Shown: in pieces, positions 7,292-14,541 of the stretch
Numbering within the stretch: position 1 is the stretch's first letter
Layout of the letters: each line of letters begins with the position of its first letter
Assembly: GCA_903953195.1 (NCBI GenBank)
Contig: CAJBIS010000114.1
Location: 1 to 19,340 of the forward strand
Length of the DNA stretch: 19,340 nucleotides
Direction: 5' to 3'
DNA from: an uncultured Actinomycetes bacterium
GTDB taxonomy: Bacteria > Actinomycetota > Acidimicrobiia > Acidimicrobiales > Microtrichaceae
Translations under genes and position numbers: made by a program
The notes under the pieces: model-generated
What the model was told of the DNA's origin: nothing
Databases searched by the model: none
Seen by the model: only the letters and a program-made list of their open reading frames with translations

Positions 7292-8278
7292 TCACAGCCA
7301 GCCGGACCGCTTGAAGCTCCGCCAGAGGAACAGGCAGATCAGCGCGATGCCGCCGAGCACGATGTAGTAGGCGTACTCGAACTCGGTCTCGGGCATGTTC
7401 TTGAAGTTCATGCCGTAGATGCCGGCGATGGCGGTGGGCACGGCGATGAGCGCGGCCCACGCCGACATCTTCCGCATGTCCTCGTTCTGGCGGATGCTCA
7501 CCTTGGTCAGGTTCGCCTCGAGCGCGCTCAACAGGACGTCACGGTCGGAGCTCAGCGTGTCCATGATTCGTTGGACGTCGTCGTCGGTGTCGGCGACGTA
7601 GTGCTGGAGCGCATCGGTCAGGACGGGATGGTCGCTGTGCCGCAGGCTCTTGAGCACGTCGTTCAGTGGGGCGACGGCCTTGGTGAGTCGCAGCACGACG
7701 GCCTGCAGCCGGTAGATGTCCTCGGTGGGGTCGGGGCCGGCCGTGTTCGAGAAGATGCGTTCCTCGAGCGAGCTGATGTCCTCGTACAGGTGGTCGAGCG
7801 TCGGGTAGTAGCCCTCGACGACCGTGTCGAGGATCTCGTGCATGACCGCACCGGGCCCGAGCTTGAGTTGGGACGGTTTCGACTCGAGGCTGCGACGCAA
7901 CCGGGCCAGTGGCTGCACGTCGCCTCGCCGCACGACGACGACGTAGGTCGGCGAGCACATGATGGTGATCTGGCCGAAGTCGAGGTGGTGGGTCTCCCGG
8001 TCGAAGCGTGCGGGACGCAGGACCACCGTGAGCGTGTCGCCGAACAGGTCGACCTTCGGCCGTTCCTCGCCGCTGCCGGCGTCCTCGATGGCGAGCGGGT
8101 GGATGTTGAACGCCGCCTGGATGTCGCTGAGCTCGGTGTTCGACGGGTCCGCGAGTCCGATCCACGCGAACGTGGTGTTCTCGGGGCCGTCATCGTGGCA
8201 CCGAGCGGCCAGCTCGGCGAAGGTGCCCTCGGAGTTGACCGGGAAGCCGTCGTGGTAGAGCCCCTGTCCGACGATCAT
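7292..8278 (-). CDS. corA: CorA-family magnesium/cobalt channel
   Basis: 328 aa pentameric inner-membrane divalent-cation channel. The hallmark YGMN motif (Tyr288, Gly289-Asn291) closes the first membrane helix (about 266-287, MSAWAALIAVPTAIAGI). After a short acidic periplasmic loop (KNMPETEFEYAY) comes the second helix (about 305-320) and a basic cytoplasmic end (KRSGWL). The long N-terminal part is the cytoplasmic alpha/beta domain and stalk helix, with QLKLGPGAVMHEILDTVVEGYYPTLDHLYEDI as the recognisable CorA core. The ATG at 8278 overlaps the stop of the upstream metallo-beta-lactamase gene (ATGA), and GGAGG (8285-8289) lies 6 nt upstream inside that gene, so translation is probably coupled. 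Length is normal. Confidence 0.95.
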   Translation of the reverse strand: MIVGQGLYHDGFPVNSEGTFAELAARCHDDGPENTTFAWIGLADPSNTELSDIQAAFNIHPLAIEDAGSGEERPKVDLFGDTLTVVLRPARFDRETHHLDFGQITIMCSPTYVVVVRRGDVQPLARLRRSLESKPSQLKLGPGAVMHEILDTVVEGYYPTLDHLYEDISSLEERIFSNTAGPDPTEDIYRLQAVVLRLTKAVAPLNDVLKSLRHSDHPVLTDALQHYVADTDDDVQRIMDTLSSDRDVLLSALEANLTKVSIRQNEDMRKMSAWAALIAVPTAIAGIYGMNFKNMPETEFEYAYYIVLGGIALICLFLWRSFKRSGWL

Positions 8279-9546
8279 CGTTCCCCTCCCGTCCCGCCCT
8301 CGTCGACGGGTTGCTCGGCCTGGTGCGCCGCCCACGAGAAGATCCCGCGGGCCATCACGGACGTCTCGGCGGCCACGCGGGCCCGGTTCACCTCGGCGCG
8401 CACCCCACGCACGGCGGCGTCGTCGGGTGCTGCCTGCATGGCGAACTCGGCCAGATGGCCGGCCAGGCGGAGATCTCCGCTCGCCGCGAGCTCCGCGGCG
8501 CGATCGGCGAGCACGTTCGGCCCACCGGCGAGCGCGGCGAGTTCGGCGGCGAGCGCGGACCGCGGCGCCGGTTTCAGGCTCGACGGATCACCGTCGTACC
8601 AGCCGCCGTAGAGCCGCCAGATGTTGTGCACCACGAACTCGGGGTCGTCGTAGCTGGGCTGGAGCCATGGCAGGTCGAGCAGGTGGTCGGGGACCCGTAC
8701 CGTGTGGATGCAGTCGTCGAGCGTCGCACCGACGTTCATCAACGCGAGCGTCTGGTCGAGGAGCGAGTCGAGCCACTCGGCGCTGGTGGTGAGCACCCGG
8801 CGGATCTGGTCCGCACCGGCGATCGGCAGGCCGTGGCCCGGCAGGAGGAACTCGGCGTCCAGATCGGCCATGGTGCGCAGCGCCGCAGCCCACTCGGCCG
8901 GGTACCGCTGCGCCTTCTGCGGGTTGCCGCAGTTCGGTCCGGCCCAGATGAACAGGTCGCCGGTGCACAGCACGGACCGGTCGGGGATCCACGCCCAGGT
9001 GTGGTCGTCGGTCTCGCCCCGGTCGTGACGGAGCTGCACCTCGAGCCCGCCGGCCTGCACGGTGGTGGCGTCGTCGTAGGTGCGGTCGGGTCGACGGAAG
9101 CGATCGGGGAACAGCGGCTCCGCGAGCTGGAACTGTCGCTGGTTGATGACGCCGTTGTAGCCGTGGGTGAGCTGGTACCGGTCGAAGCGGTCGTCGACCC
9201 GGGTGTGCGCGACCACCTCGACCACGTCCCCGTCGGCCTCGAACAGGGGCACGACCGCCACGTGGTCGACGTGGCCGTGCGTGTAGACGGCGGTGCGCAG
9301 CGGGTCGGCGGTCCAGCGCCGGATCTCGTCGTGGACCTGACGCGAGTGGATGGGACCACCCGCGTCGATGAGTGCCAGGTCGCCGGCGTCGCTGAGCGCG
9401 GTGACGTTGCCGAAACTCCGGACGAAGGCGACGCCGTCGGTGATCTCGGACAGTGTCGAGTCGCCGAGCAGCAGTCCGGTGTGATCGCTCGGATCGGACT
9501 CGCCCGACAACAGCCGGTCGGCGAGTTCGAGCGGGTCGCTGGTCAT
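8275..9546 (-). CDS. Metallo-beta-lactamase fold hydrolase, alkylsulfatase (SdsA1/BDS1)-like
   Basis: 423 aa. The MBL metal motif THGHVDH gives His90, His92, Asp94, His95; further candidate ligands are Glu178/His182 in GETDDH, Asp197 in CTGD and His238 in LPGHG. The segment VVHNIWRLYGGWYDGDPSSLKP (about 305-326) is characteristic of the alkylsulfatase dimerisation domain that follows the MBL domain in SdsA1, so hydrolysis of a sulfate ester is the likeliest chemistry. After it comes an Ala-rich helical end (ALAAELAALAGG...LAGHLAEFAMQ), and the protein stops there. SdsA1-type enzymes are longer and carry an SCP2-like C-terminal domain that is absent here. No signal peptide. TAGGCT ends 6 nt before the ATG (leaderless geometry), 19 bp after the upstream gene's stop. 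Its stop overlaps corA by 4 nt. Confidence 0.88.
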   Translation of the reverse strand: MTSDPLELADRLLSGESDPSDHTGLLLGDSTLSEITDGVAFVRSFGNVTALSDAGDLALIDAGGPIHSRQVHDEIRRWTADPLRTAVYTHGHVDHVAVVPLFEADGDVVEVVAHTRVDDRFDRYQLTHGYNGVINQRQFQLAEPLFPDRFRRPDRTYDDATTVQAGGLEVQLRHDRGETDDHTWAWIPDRSVLCTGDLFIWAGPNCGNPQKAQRYPAEWAAALRTMADLDAEFLLPGHGLPIAGADQIRRVLTTSAEWLDSLLDQTLALMNVGATLDDCIHTVRVPDHLLDLPWLQPSYDDPEFVVHNIWRLYGGWYDGDPSSLKPAPRSALAAELAALAGGPNVLADRAAELAASGDLRLAGHLAEFAMQAAPDDAAVRGVRAEVNRARVAAETSVMARGIFSWAAHQAEQPVDEGGTGGER

Positions 9547-9552
9547 CGGGCC

Positions 9553-9558
9553 AGCCTA
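9553..9558 (-). promoter_or_regulatory. -10-like TAGGCT, leaderless geometry
   Basis: TAGGCT on the minus strand ends exactly 6 nt before the metallo-beta-lactamase start codon, inside the 18-bp gap after the acyl-CoA dehydrogenase. It implies an internal promoter that drives the metallo-beta-lactamase-corA pair apart from the upstream genes. There is no Shine-Dalgarno sequence at this start. Confidence 0.45.
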
Positions 9559-9564
9559 CGGGCC

Positions 9565-10578
9565 TCAGGTCGGCGCGGGCTGTTCCAGCAGACGGCGCAG
9601 ATGCTCGCGCCGGTCGCCGAGCGTGCGGCTCAGCACCTGGGCGCGGGTGACGTAGCGGTGTGCGGTGTGCTCCCAGGTGAACCCGATGCCGCCGTGGTTC
9701 AACACGTTGACCTGAGCGTTCGTGATCGCGGAGTCGGTGGCGACGACCCGTGCGGCCTCGCACTGGAACGCGGCGTCGTCGCGACCGTCGAGCAGCGCGA
9801 GCGCGGCCAGACGCACCTGACTGGTCGCCACCTCGGCGCGTACCGCCATGTCGGCGCAGCGGTGCTTGACCGCCTGGAACGAGCCGATGGCCACGCCGAA
9901 CTGCTGGCGGTCCTGTGCGTACTCGGTGGACTGCGCCGCGGTGCCGACCGCGATGCCGGCGAGCTGCGCCGCGACGAGCACGTCGCCGCGGAGGATCACG
10001 TCGGCCGCGGCGTCGCCGTCGAGCGCCGCGACCGGTGCCACCGTCGGTGTGTCCGCGGTGGCGAGTGGCACGAGCAGGTCGATCGACGCCTCGTGACGGA
10101 GGTCGAGTGCGGTGGCGTCGACGAGTTCGACTCGGTTCTCGCCGACGACGAGCACCAGGTCGGCGCCCCCGTGGTCGCTGATGCGCAGTTGCGTTCCGCC
10201 GTCTCCGTCGGACTCGACCTCGCCGAGCGCCACGGTCGTCGTGCCGCTCAGGATCCCGGCGGCCACGTCGTCGGCGCCGCCGATGGCCGCGACCCGGGCA
10301 CCGAGCACGGCGGCGAGGAACGGGCCGGGCGTCACGTGCGCACCGAGTTCGGCGAACAGCAGCGTCTCCTCGGCGAGCGTGTACCCGACGCCGCCGAGCT
10401 CCTCGGCGAGACCGAGCCCGAACCAACCGAGCTCGGCGCACCGCTGCCAGAGCGCGGCGTCGACGACGACGTCGGCGCCATCGGACGCCGCGAGCGCGTG
10501 GAGGTCGAAGTCGGTGACGAGCTGGGATCGCACGGTGGCGACGATCTCGTCCTGTTCAGGGGTGGGGAGCAGATCCAT
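9565..10578 (-). CDS. Acyl-CoA dehydrogenase family protein, short (FadE28-like) partner subunit
   Basis: 337 aa FAD-binding acyl-CoA dehydrogenase homologue. N-terminal helical part: PTPEQDEIVATVRSQL and ELGWFGLGLAEELGGVGYTLAEETLLFAELG. Diagnostic C-terminal parts: AQSTEYAQDRQQFGVAIGSFQAVKHRCADM (FAD-contacting Arg-x-x-Phe-Gly) and LNHGGIGFTWEHTAHRYVTRA. The middle beta domain is poor in the usual FAD/substrate motifs. Short members of this type act in Mycobacterium as partner subunits in alpha2beta2 dehydrogenases together with a roughly 390-residue FadE encoded next door. The 394-aa homologue ends 15 bp upstream, so a heterotetramer is likely. The catalytic Glu position (SFERG in the partner) is not seen here. 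Start MDLLPTPEQDEI fits the family; only a weak GGGAC ribosome site precedes it. Confidence 0.9.
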   Translation of the reverse strand: MDLLPTPEQDEIVATVRSQLVTDFDLHALAASDGADVVVDAALWQRCAELGWFGLGLAEELGGVGYTLAEETLLFAELGAHVTPGPFLAAVLGARVAAIGGADDVAAGILSGTTTVALGEVESDGDGGTQLRISDHGGADLVLVVGENRVELVDATALDLRHEASIDLLVPLATADTPTVAPVAALDGDAAADVILRGDVLVAAQLAGIAVGTAAQSTEYAQDRQQFGVAIGSFQAVKHRCADMAVRAEVATSQVRLAALALLDGRDDAAFQCEAARVVATDSAITNAQVNVLNHGGIGFTWEHTAHRYVTRAQVLSRTLGDRREHLRRLLEQPAPT

Positions 10579-10593
10579 GGTGCGGGTCCCGTC

Positions 10594-11778
10594 TCAGGCT
10601 CGGGGCAGGCCGAGCACACGCTCGCCCACGATGTTGCGCTGGATGTCGGTGGTGCCGCCGCCGATCGTGTAGGCGAACGACTGCAGGTACGGGCCGGTCC
10701 ACACGCCCTCCCCGTCGACCGGGGTGAGTCGCAGGGCGTCGGGACCGATGATCTCGAGCGCCAACTGGTAGACGCGCTGGTGCAGCTCACCGTGGAACAG
10801 TCGGATCATCGACCCCTCCGGGCCGGGCATGCCGGTGCGGGCGTTGCGTGAGATGCCGGCGATGGTCATGGCCCGCAGGGCGTTGACCTCGGCTCGGGCG
10901 GTGGCGAGCCGGCGGGCGAGTTCGTCGTCCTCGATGGCCCGGCGTCGGCCGTCGGGGCCGACGCGCCGCTTCGCCTCGTCGATGAGGCGCTCGACGGTCG
11001 CGGCGAGCTCCACCTGGTCGGCCATGAAGCCGGTGCCACGCTCGAAGCTCAGCGTCGACATGGCGGTGCGCCAGCCGTTGTTCAGCCCGCCGACGACGTT
11101 GGTCAGGGGGATGCGGACCTCGTCGTAGAAGACCTCGCAGAAGTCGGTGACGTGGCTCATGGTCGGGATCGGGCGGATGTCGATGCCCGGCGACGACATG
11201 TCACAGACCACCCAGGTGATGCCCTTGTGCTTCGGGGCGTCGGGGTCGGTGCGGACCAGCAGCTCCTGCAGGTCGGCGACATGGGCGTACGACGTCCACG
11301 TCTTCTGGCCGGTGACGACGAGCTCGTCGCCGTCGATGACCGCCTTCGTCGACAGTGAGGCCAGGTCGGATCCGGCGCCCGGTTCGGAGAAGCCCTGGCA
11401 CCAGACCTGTTCGCCGCGCAGGATGCCGGGCAGGTACTCGGCCTTCTGCTCGTCGGTCCCGTTCACGATCAGGGTCGGTCCGCCGTGCATGTTGCCGACG
11501 AACGTGCAGGAGTTGGCGAGGGTGAACGGCGGATCGGCCTTCGCGAACTCCTCGTACCAGATCATCTGCTGGATGTCGGACAGGCCGCGTCCGCCGAACT
11601 CGGCCGGCCAGTTGATCCCCGCCCAGCCGCCGTCGAACAGCGTCCGCTGCCATGCCAGGTCGAACTCCCGCATCTCCTGACCCTCGGGCGGGCGGGGCTC
11701 GGTGGGCAGGTGTTCGCGCAGCCACGTCCGGGCTTCCTCGCGGAACGACTGCTCCTCGTCGGTGAGGTCCAGATTCAT
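10594..11778 (-). CDS. Acyl-CoA dehydrogenase (FadE29/FadE26-like)
   Basis: 394 aa FAD enzyme that introduces a double bond alpha-beta in acyl-CoA. It starts MNLDLTDEEQSFREEARTWL and has GINWPAEFGGRGLS, WCQGFSEPGAGSDLASL (about 126-142, FAD and substrate loop), VVTGQKTWTSYAHVAD, and C-terminal IGGGTTDIQRNIVGERVLGLPR (372-393). Glu246 in LSFERGT sits where the catalytic base Glu247 lies in Mycobacterium ChsE4, so this chain probably holds the active site and the adjacent short homologue is its partner. I set the start at 11778, not the longer in-frame ATG at 11952, because the extension is low-complexity, made of the 12-bp repeats, and overlaps the divergent phoH gene. TACGGT ends 6 nt before this ATG, indicating a leaderless message. 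Confidence 0.93.
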   Translation of the reverse strand: MNLDLTDEEQSFREEARTWLREHLPTEPRPPEGQEMREFDLAWQRTLFDGGWAGINWPAEFGGRGLSDIQQMIWYEEFAKADPPFTLANSCTFVGNMHGGPTLIVNGTDEQKAEYLPGILRGEQVWCQGFSEPGAGSDLASLSTKAVIDGDELVVTGQKTWTSYAHVADLQELLVRTDPDAPKHKGITWVVCDMSSPGIDIRPIPTMSHVTDFCEVFYDEVRIPLTNVVGGLNNGWRTAMSTLSFERGTGFMADQVELAATVERLIDEAKRRVGPDGRRRAIEDDELARRLATARAEVNALRAMTIAGISRNARTGMPGPEGSMIRLFHGELHQRVYQLALEIIGPDALRLTPVDGEGVWTGPYLQSFAYTIGGGTTDIQRNIVGERVLGLPRA

Positions 11779-11784
11779 GGCCGA

Positions 11785-11790
11785 ACCGTA
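11785..11790 (-). promoter_or_regulatory. -10-like TACGGT, leaderless geometry (acyl-CoA dehydrogenase run)
   Basis: TACGGT on the minus strand ends exactly 6 nt before the ATG at 11778. The identical hexamer faces the other way in front of the PhoH gene. No clear -35 is found. Confidence 0.5.
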
Positions 11791-11819
11791 CCCGCAGGCC
11801 CTGCGGCGAGCCGAACCGT

Positions 11820-11855
11820 GAACCGGTCCACGAACCGGTCCGCGAGCCGGTCCGA
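11820..11855. repeat. Three 12-bp tandem repeats in a divergent promoter region
   Basis: Three direct copies at 11820-11831, 11832-11843 and 11844-11855 share the core GA(A/G)CCGGTCC. The first two copies contain the palindrome ACCGGT; the third has GCCGGT. A decayed copy may precede them at 11808-11819. They lie midway between the two outward-facing TACGGT elements, so a role as operator sites is possible; a chance minisatellite is the alternative. Confidence 0.8.
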
Positions 11856-11883
11856 TTGCCACCCACTCGGCCTGGCTCGGCGG

Positions 11884-11889
11884 TACGGT
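11884..11889 (+). promoter_or_regulatory. -10-like TACGGT for the PhoH gene
   Basis: TACGGT ends 8 nt before the GTG at 11898, close to leaderless geometry and slightly longer than the 6 nt seen elsewhere in the window. There is no Shine-Dalgarno sequence. Confidence 0.45.
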
Positions 11890-11897
11890 CCGTCTCA

Positions 11898-13181
11898 GTG
11901 ACTCGCACCTATGTCCTGGACACCTCGGTGCTGCTGGCGGACCCGGCTGCACTCGAGAAGTTCGCCGAGCACGACGTGGTCCTGCCGCTGGTCGTGCTCA
12001 CGGAGCTGGAGGCGAAACGCCTCCACCCCGAGCTGGGTTGGTCCGCCCGGGAGGCGCTGCGCTCGCTCGAACGTCTCCGGCAGCGCCACGGCAGCCTGAC
12101 CCAGCCGATGCCGGTGAACGCCGACGGCGGCACGGTGCGGGTGGAGCTCAACCACGTCGACACGTCGTCGCTGCCCGAGGCCTTCTCGGCTGCGGTCAAC
12201 GACCATCGCATCCTCGCGGTGGCCCGCAATCTGGCCAACGGCGGCGTGGACGCGGTGCTCGTCAGCAAGGACCTTCCGCTGCGACTCAAGGCGTCGGTCG
12301 TCGGCATCCCGGCCGAGGAGTACCGGCACGAGATGGTCGACCCCGACGGCTGGTCGGGCATGGTCGAACTCGACATCGACTCGGCGACGATCGACTCGCT
12401 CTACCACGACCGCTCGATCGCCCTCGAGGGGAGCGACCGGATCCCGACGAACGCGGGACTGGTGCTCCGCAGTCCGACGGCGAGTGCGCTCGGCCGACTC
12501 TGCGCCGACGGCAAGGTGCATCTCGTCGACGGCGACCGGTCACTGTTCGACGTGCGCGGTCGGTCCGCCGAGCAGCGGGTGGCGCTCGACCTGCTCGCGG
12601 ATGAGTCCGTCGGCATCGTGTCGCTCGGCGGTCCCGCCGGCACCGGCAAGTCGGTGCTCGCGCTCGCCGCAGGTCTCGAGGCGGTGCTGGAGCGTCGCAC
12701 GCACCGCAAGGTGATCGTGTTCCGGCCGCTGTACGCCGTCGGCGGGCAGGACCTCGGCTACCTGCCGGGCAGCGAGACCGACAAGATGTCGCCGTGGGCG
12801 GCAGCCGTCCACGACGCGCTCGAGTCCATCGCCGGCCCCGAGGTGATCGAGGAGGTCGTCGAACGGGAACTCGTCGAGGTGCTCCCGCTGACCCACATCC
12901 GTGGGCGCACGCTCACCGAGTGCTTCGTGATCGTCGACGAGGCCCAGAACCTGGAGCGCATGGTGCTCCTGACCGCGCTGAGTCGTCTCGGTGAGGGCAG
13001 TCGTGTCGTCCTCACCCACGACGTCGCCCAGCGCGACAACCTGCGCGTCGGTCGACGTGACGGCATCGCCTCGGTGGTCGCGCTGCTGCGAGGCAACCCG
13101 CTCTTCGGGCACGTGACGCTGTCGCGTTCGGAGCGCAGCGCGGTGGCGGCTCTGGTCAGCGAGCTGCTCGACGCCGGCTGA
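11898..13181 (+). CDS. phoH: PhoH-family ATPase with N-terminal PIN domain (PhoH2)
   Basis: 427 aa fusion of a PIN ribonuclease domain (about 1-140) and a PhoH P-loop ATPase (about 220-427), the actinobacterial PhoH2 layout in which ATP-driven unwinding is paired with RNA cleavage. PIN acidic residues visible: Asp8 (YVLDTSVLL), Glu36 (LTELEAKR), Asp102 (NDHRIL) and Asp125 (SKDLPLRLKA). ATPase: Walker A GGPAGTGKS (244-252, Lys251), RPLYAVGGQDLGYLPG (PhoH signature, about 276-291), Walker B FVIVDEAQN (343-351) and LTHDVAQRD (372-380). I start at the GTG of MTRTYVLDTS because the PIN strand begins there and a TACGGT promoter element lies 8 nt upstream; the longer ATG start at 11856 overlaps the promoter. 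In mycobacteria PhoH2 is paired with an antitoxin-like PhoAT; no such small upstream gene is visible here. It is divergent from the acyl-CoA dehydrogenases. Confidence 0.95.
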   Translation: MTRTYVLDTSVLLADPAALEKFAEHDVVLPLVVLTELEAKRLHPELGWSAREALRSLERLRQRHGSLTQPMPVNADGGTVRVELNHVDTSSLPEAFSAAVNDHRILAVARNLANGGVDAVLVSKDLPLRLKASVVGIPAEEYRHEMVDPDGWSGMVELDIDSATIDSLYHDRSIALEGSDRIPTNAGLVLRSPTASALGRLCADGKVHLVDGDRSLFDVRGRSAEQRVALDLLADESVGIVSLGGPAGTGKSVLALAAGLEAVLERRTHRKVIVFRPLYAVGGQDLGYLPGSETDKMSPWAAAVHDALESIAGPEVIEEVVERELVEVLPLTHIRGRTLTECFVIVDEAQNLERMVLLTALSRLGEGSRVVLTHDVAQRDNLRVGRRDGIASVVALLRGNPLFGHVTLSRSERSAVAALVSELLDAG

Positions 13182-13209
13182 GTCGATCGAGTCGCAGGGG
13201 CCGTGGCGC

Positions 13210-14466
13210 TCAGGCGATGCCGAGCACCGCGATCGTGACGATGAACGCGATCGCGCCGACGAAGTCCACCGACGCGGTGACCACCGGGATCCCGTACGTG
13301 TCCGGGTCGAGATCGGATCGCCAGGCGGCGATCGTCCCGTAGTACGCGAGCGCGATCACGAACGCGACCGCCACGGCACCACCGATCAGTGACGCGAGCA
13401 CCATGCGGAGCAGCCCCGGCCCGTCGAGCCCGAGCAGGGTCGCGACCACGGTGGCGCCGATGCCGTTGAACAGGAACACGGGCACGTACAACAGGAACAC
13501 CGCTGCGGCATCGCGCCGGGCCTCGCGCCCCGGTCGCAGTGTCGGTTCCACGAGACCGAGGTGCAGATTGGTCCCGACGCGGCTCGCCAGGATGCCGCCG
13601 AGCGACCCCGCCGAGCTCACGAACGCCGGTTCGAGCACGAGCAGCGCGGGCAGTGCGGCGAACACGGTGAGGCGCCCCTGGATCACGAGCCCGGCGAGCG
13701 TCGAGAGCACGACGGCGGCCGACAGCACGGGCAGCGACTCCCGGATGATGCGGCGGAGCTCGGGAATGTGTGCCCGGAGCGAGGCGACGAACACCACGAT
13801 GCTCAGCGCGGCGAGCGCCCACCCGAGTCCGGCGGTCCAGCGGCCGTGACCCAGGAGGAAGGTGGCGATCCACAGCGCCGGGATCGTCACGACGTCGCCG
13901 AGTGTGGCGGTCGACGGGGCGACGAGGTTGTCGAGGTCCCAGCCCCGGCGCACGCCGACCGAGGTGAGCAACAGCGTGGCGCCGAGCACGACGACGCTCG
14001 CGAGAAGGCCGCCGGCGATCGACACGACGGCGAGGTCGAGCACACCGATGACGTTCGCGACGTTGAACGCTGCGGCCACGACGCGAGCCACGACCGCGAG
14101 TCCGAGCGACAGGATGAACGTCAGCGAGATCGAGGCCAGCACGTTCTGACCGACGACGGAGTCCGAACGCAGCGACGGCCGGTAGGTGCCGGTGTGGATC
14201 GACGTCGAGAGCCGGTTGCCGAGTGAGCCGAAGATGTTGCCGCGCAGTCCGATCGCGGCGGGGACCATCACCAGCAGGCCGGGGAGCGCCTCCAGCGTTC
14301 CGGTGATGGCGCCGAGCGCGGCGCCGGCGACGAAGCTCGTCGACGAGTTGAGGAACAACGCGACCAGGCTCTGGCGCGCCGCGCCGCCGGTCGGCCCGAG
14401 CAGGTCGACCAGTCGGCGTCCGAAGGTTCGGAGACGCCCGGGAACAGAGGTGCGTGGCGTTGCCAT
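13210..14466 (-). CDS. MgtE/SLC41-like divalent-cation transporter with duplicated transport domain
   Basis: 418 aa, almost entirely hydrophobic, about ten membrane segments. Two MgtE transport domains lie in tandem. LPGLLVMVPAAIGLRGNIFGS (62-82) parallels LPALLVLEPAFVSSAGSLGGI (272-292). DLDNLVAPSTATLGD (177-191) parallels DLDPDTYGIPVVTASVD (385-401); these Asp-rich segments correspond to the ion-pathway region of MgtE. Bacterial MgtE normally has one such domain, works as a dimer, and carries N-terminal and CBS regulatory domains, all absent here. Animal SLC41 proteins have the duplicated, regulator-free design. Likely a Mg2+ (or other divalent cation) transporter acting as a monomer. It follows the APH-family gene after 75 bp, with its own TACCGT element and no obvious ribosome site, and converges on the PhoH gene (28 bp apart). 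Confidence 0.88.
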   Translation of the reverse strand: MATPRTSVPGRLRTFGRRLVDLLGPTGGAARQSLVALFLNSSTSFVAGAALGAITGTLEALPGLLVMVPAAIGLRGNIFGSLGNRLSTSIHTGTYRPSLRSDSVVGQNVLASISLTFILSLGLAVVARVVAAAFNVANVIGVLDLAVVSIAGGLLASVVVLGATLLLTSVGVRRGWDLDNLVAPSTATLGDVVTIPALWIATFLLGHGRWTAGLGWALAALSIVVFVASLRAHIPELRRIIRESLPVLSAAVVLSTLAGLVIQGRLTVFAALPALLVLEPAFVSSAGSLGGILASRVGTNLHLGLVEPTLRPGREARRDAAAVFLLYVPVFLFNGIGATVVATLLGLDGPGLLRMVLASLIGGAVAVAFVIALAYYGTIAAWRSDLDPDTYGIPVVTASVDFVGAIAFIVTIAVLGIA

Positions 14467-14497
14467 GACGAGGGTTCAGGTGGTGCTGACGGGGGTA

Positions 14498-14503
14498 ACG
14501 GTA
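14498..14503 (-). promoter_or_regulatory. -10-like TACCGT upstream of the MgtE-like gene
   Basis: TACCGT on the minus strand, 31 nt before the ATG, lies within the inverted repeat AACG-gta-CGTT (14497-14507). A perfect 10-bp palindrome CTCCGCGGAG (14521-14530) sits between it and the preceding stop codon and may act as a weak terminator or operator. Motif-based inference only. Confidence 0.3.
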
Positions 14504-14541
14504 CGTTCACTGGTCGCTCGCTCCGCGGAGGCGGTCGGGTG

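Noticed and set aside
6806..8611. 601-codon open frame on the plus strand
   Set aside because: Antisense to the SDR and CorA genes; composition is a mirror of those genes.
8311..10851. 846-codon open frame on the plus strand
   Set aside because: It lies antisense to the metallo-beta-lactamase and acyl-CoA dehydrogenase genes, has no recognisable motifs, and is the kind of stop-free shadow frame expected opposite GC-rich codons.
11898..13181. PIN-type toxin-antitoxin module
   Set aside because: The PIN domain is fused to a PhoH ATPase and no small antitoxin gene lies upstream; the 119-bp gap holds only promoter elements and repeats.
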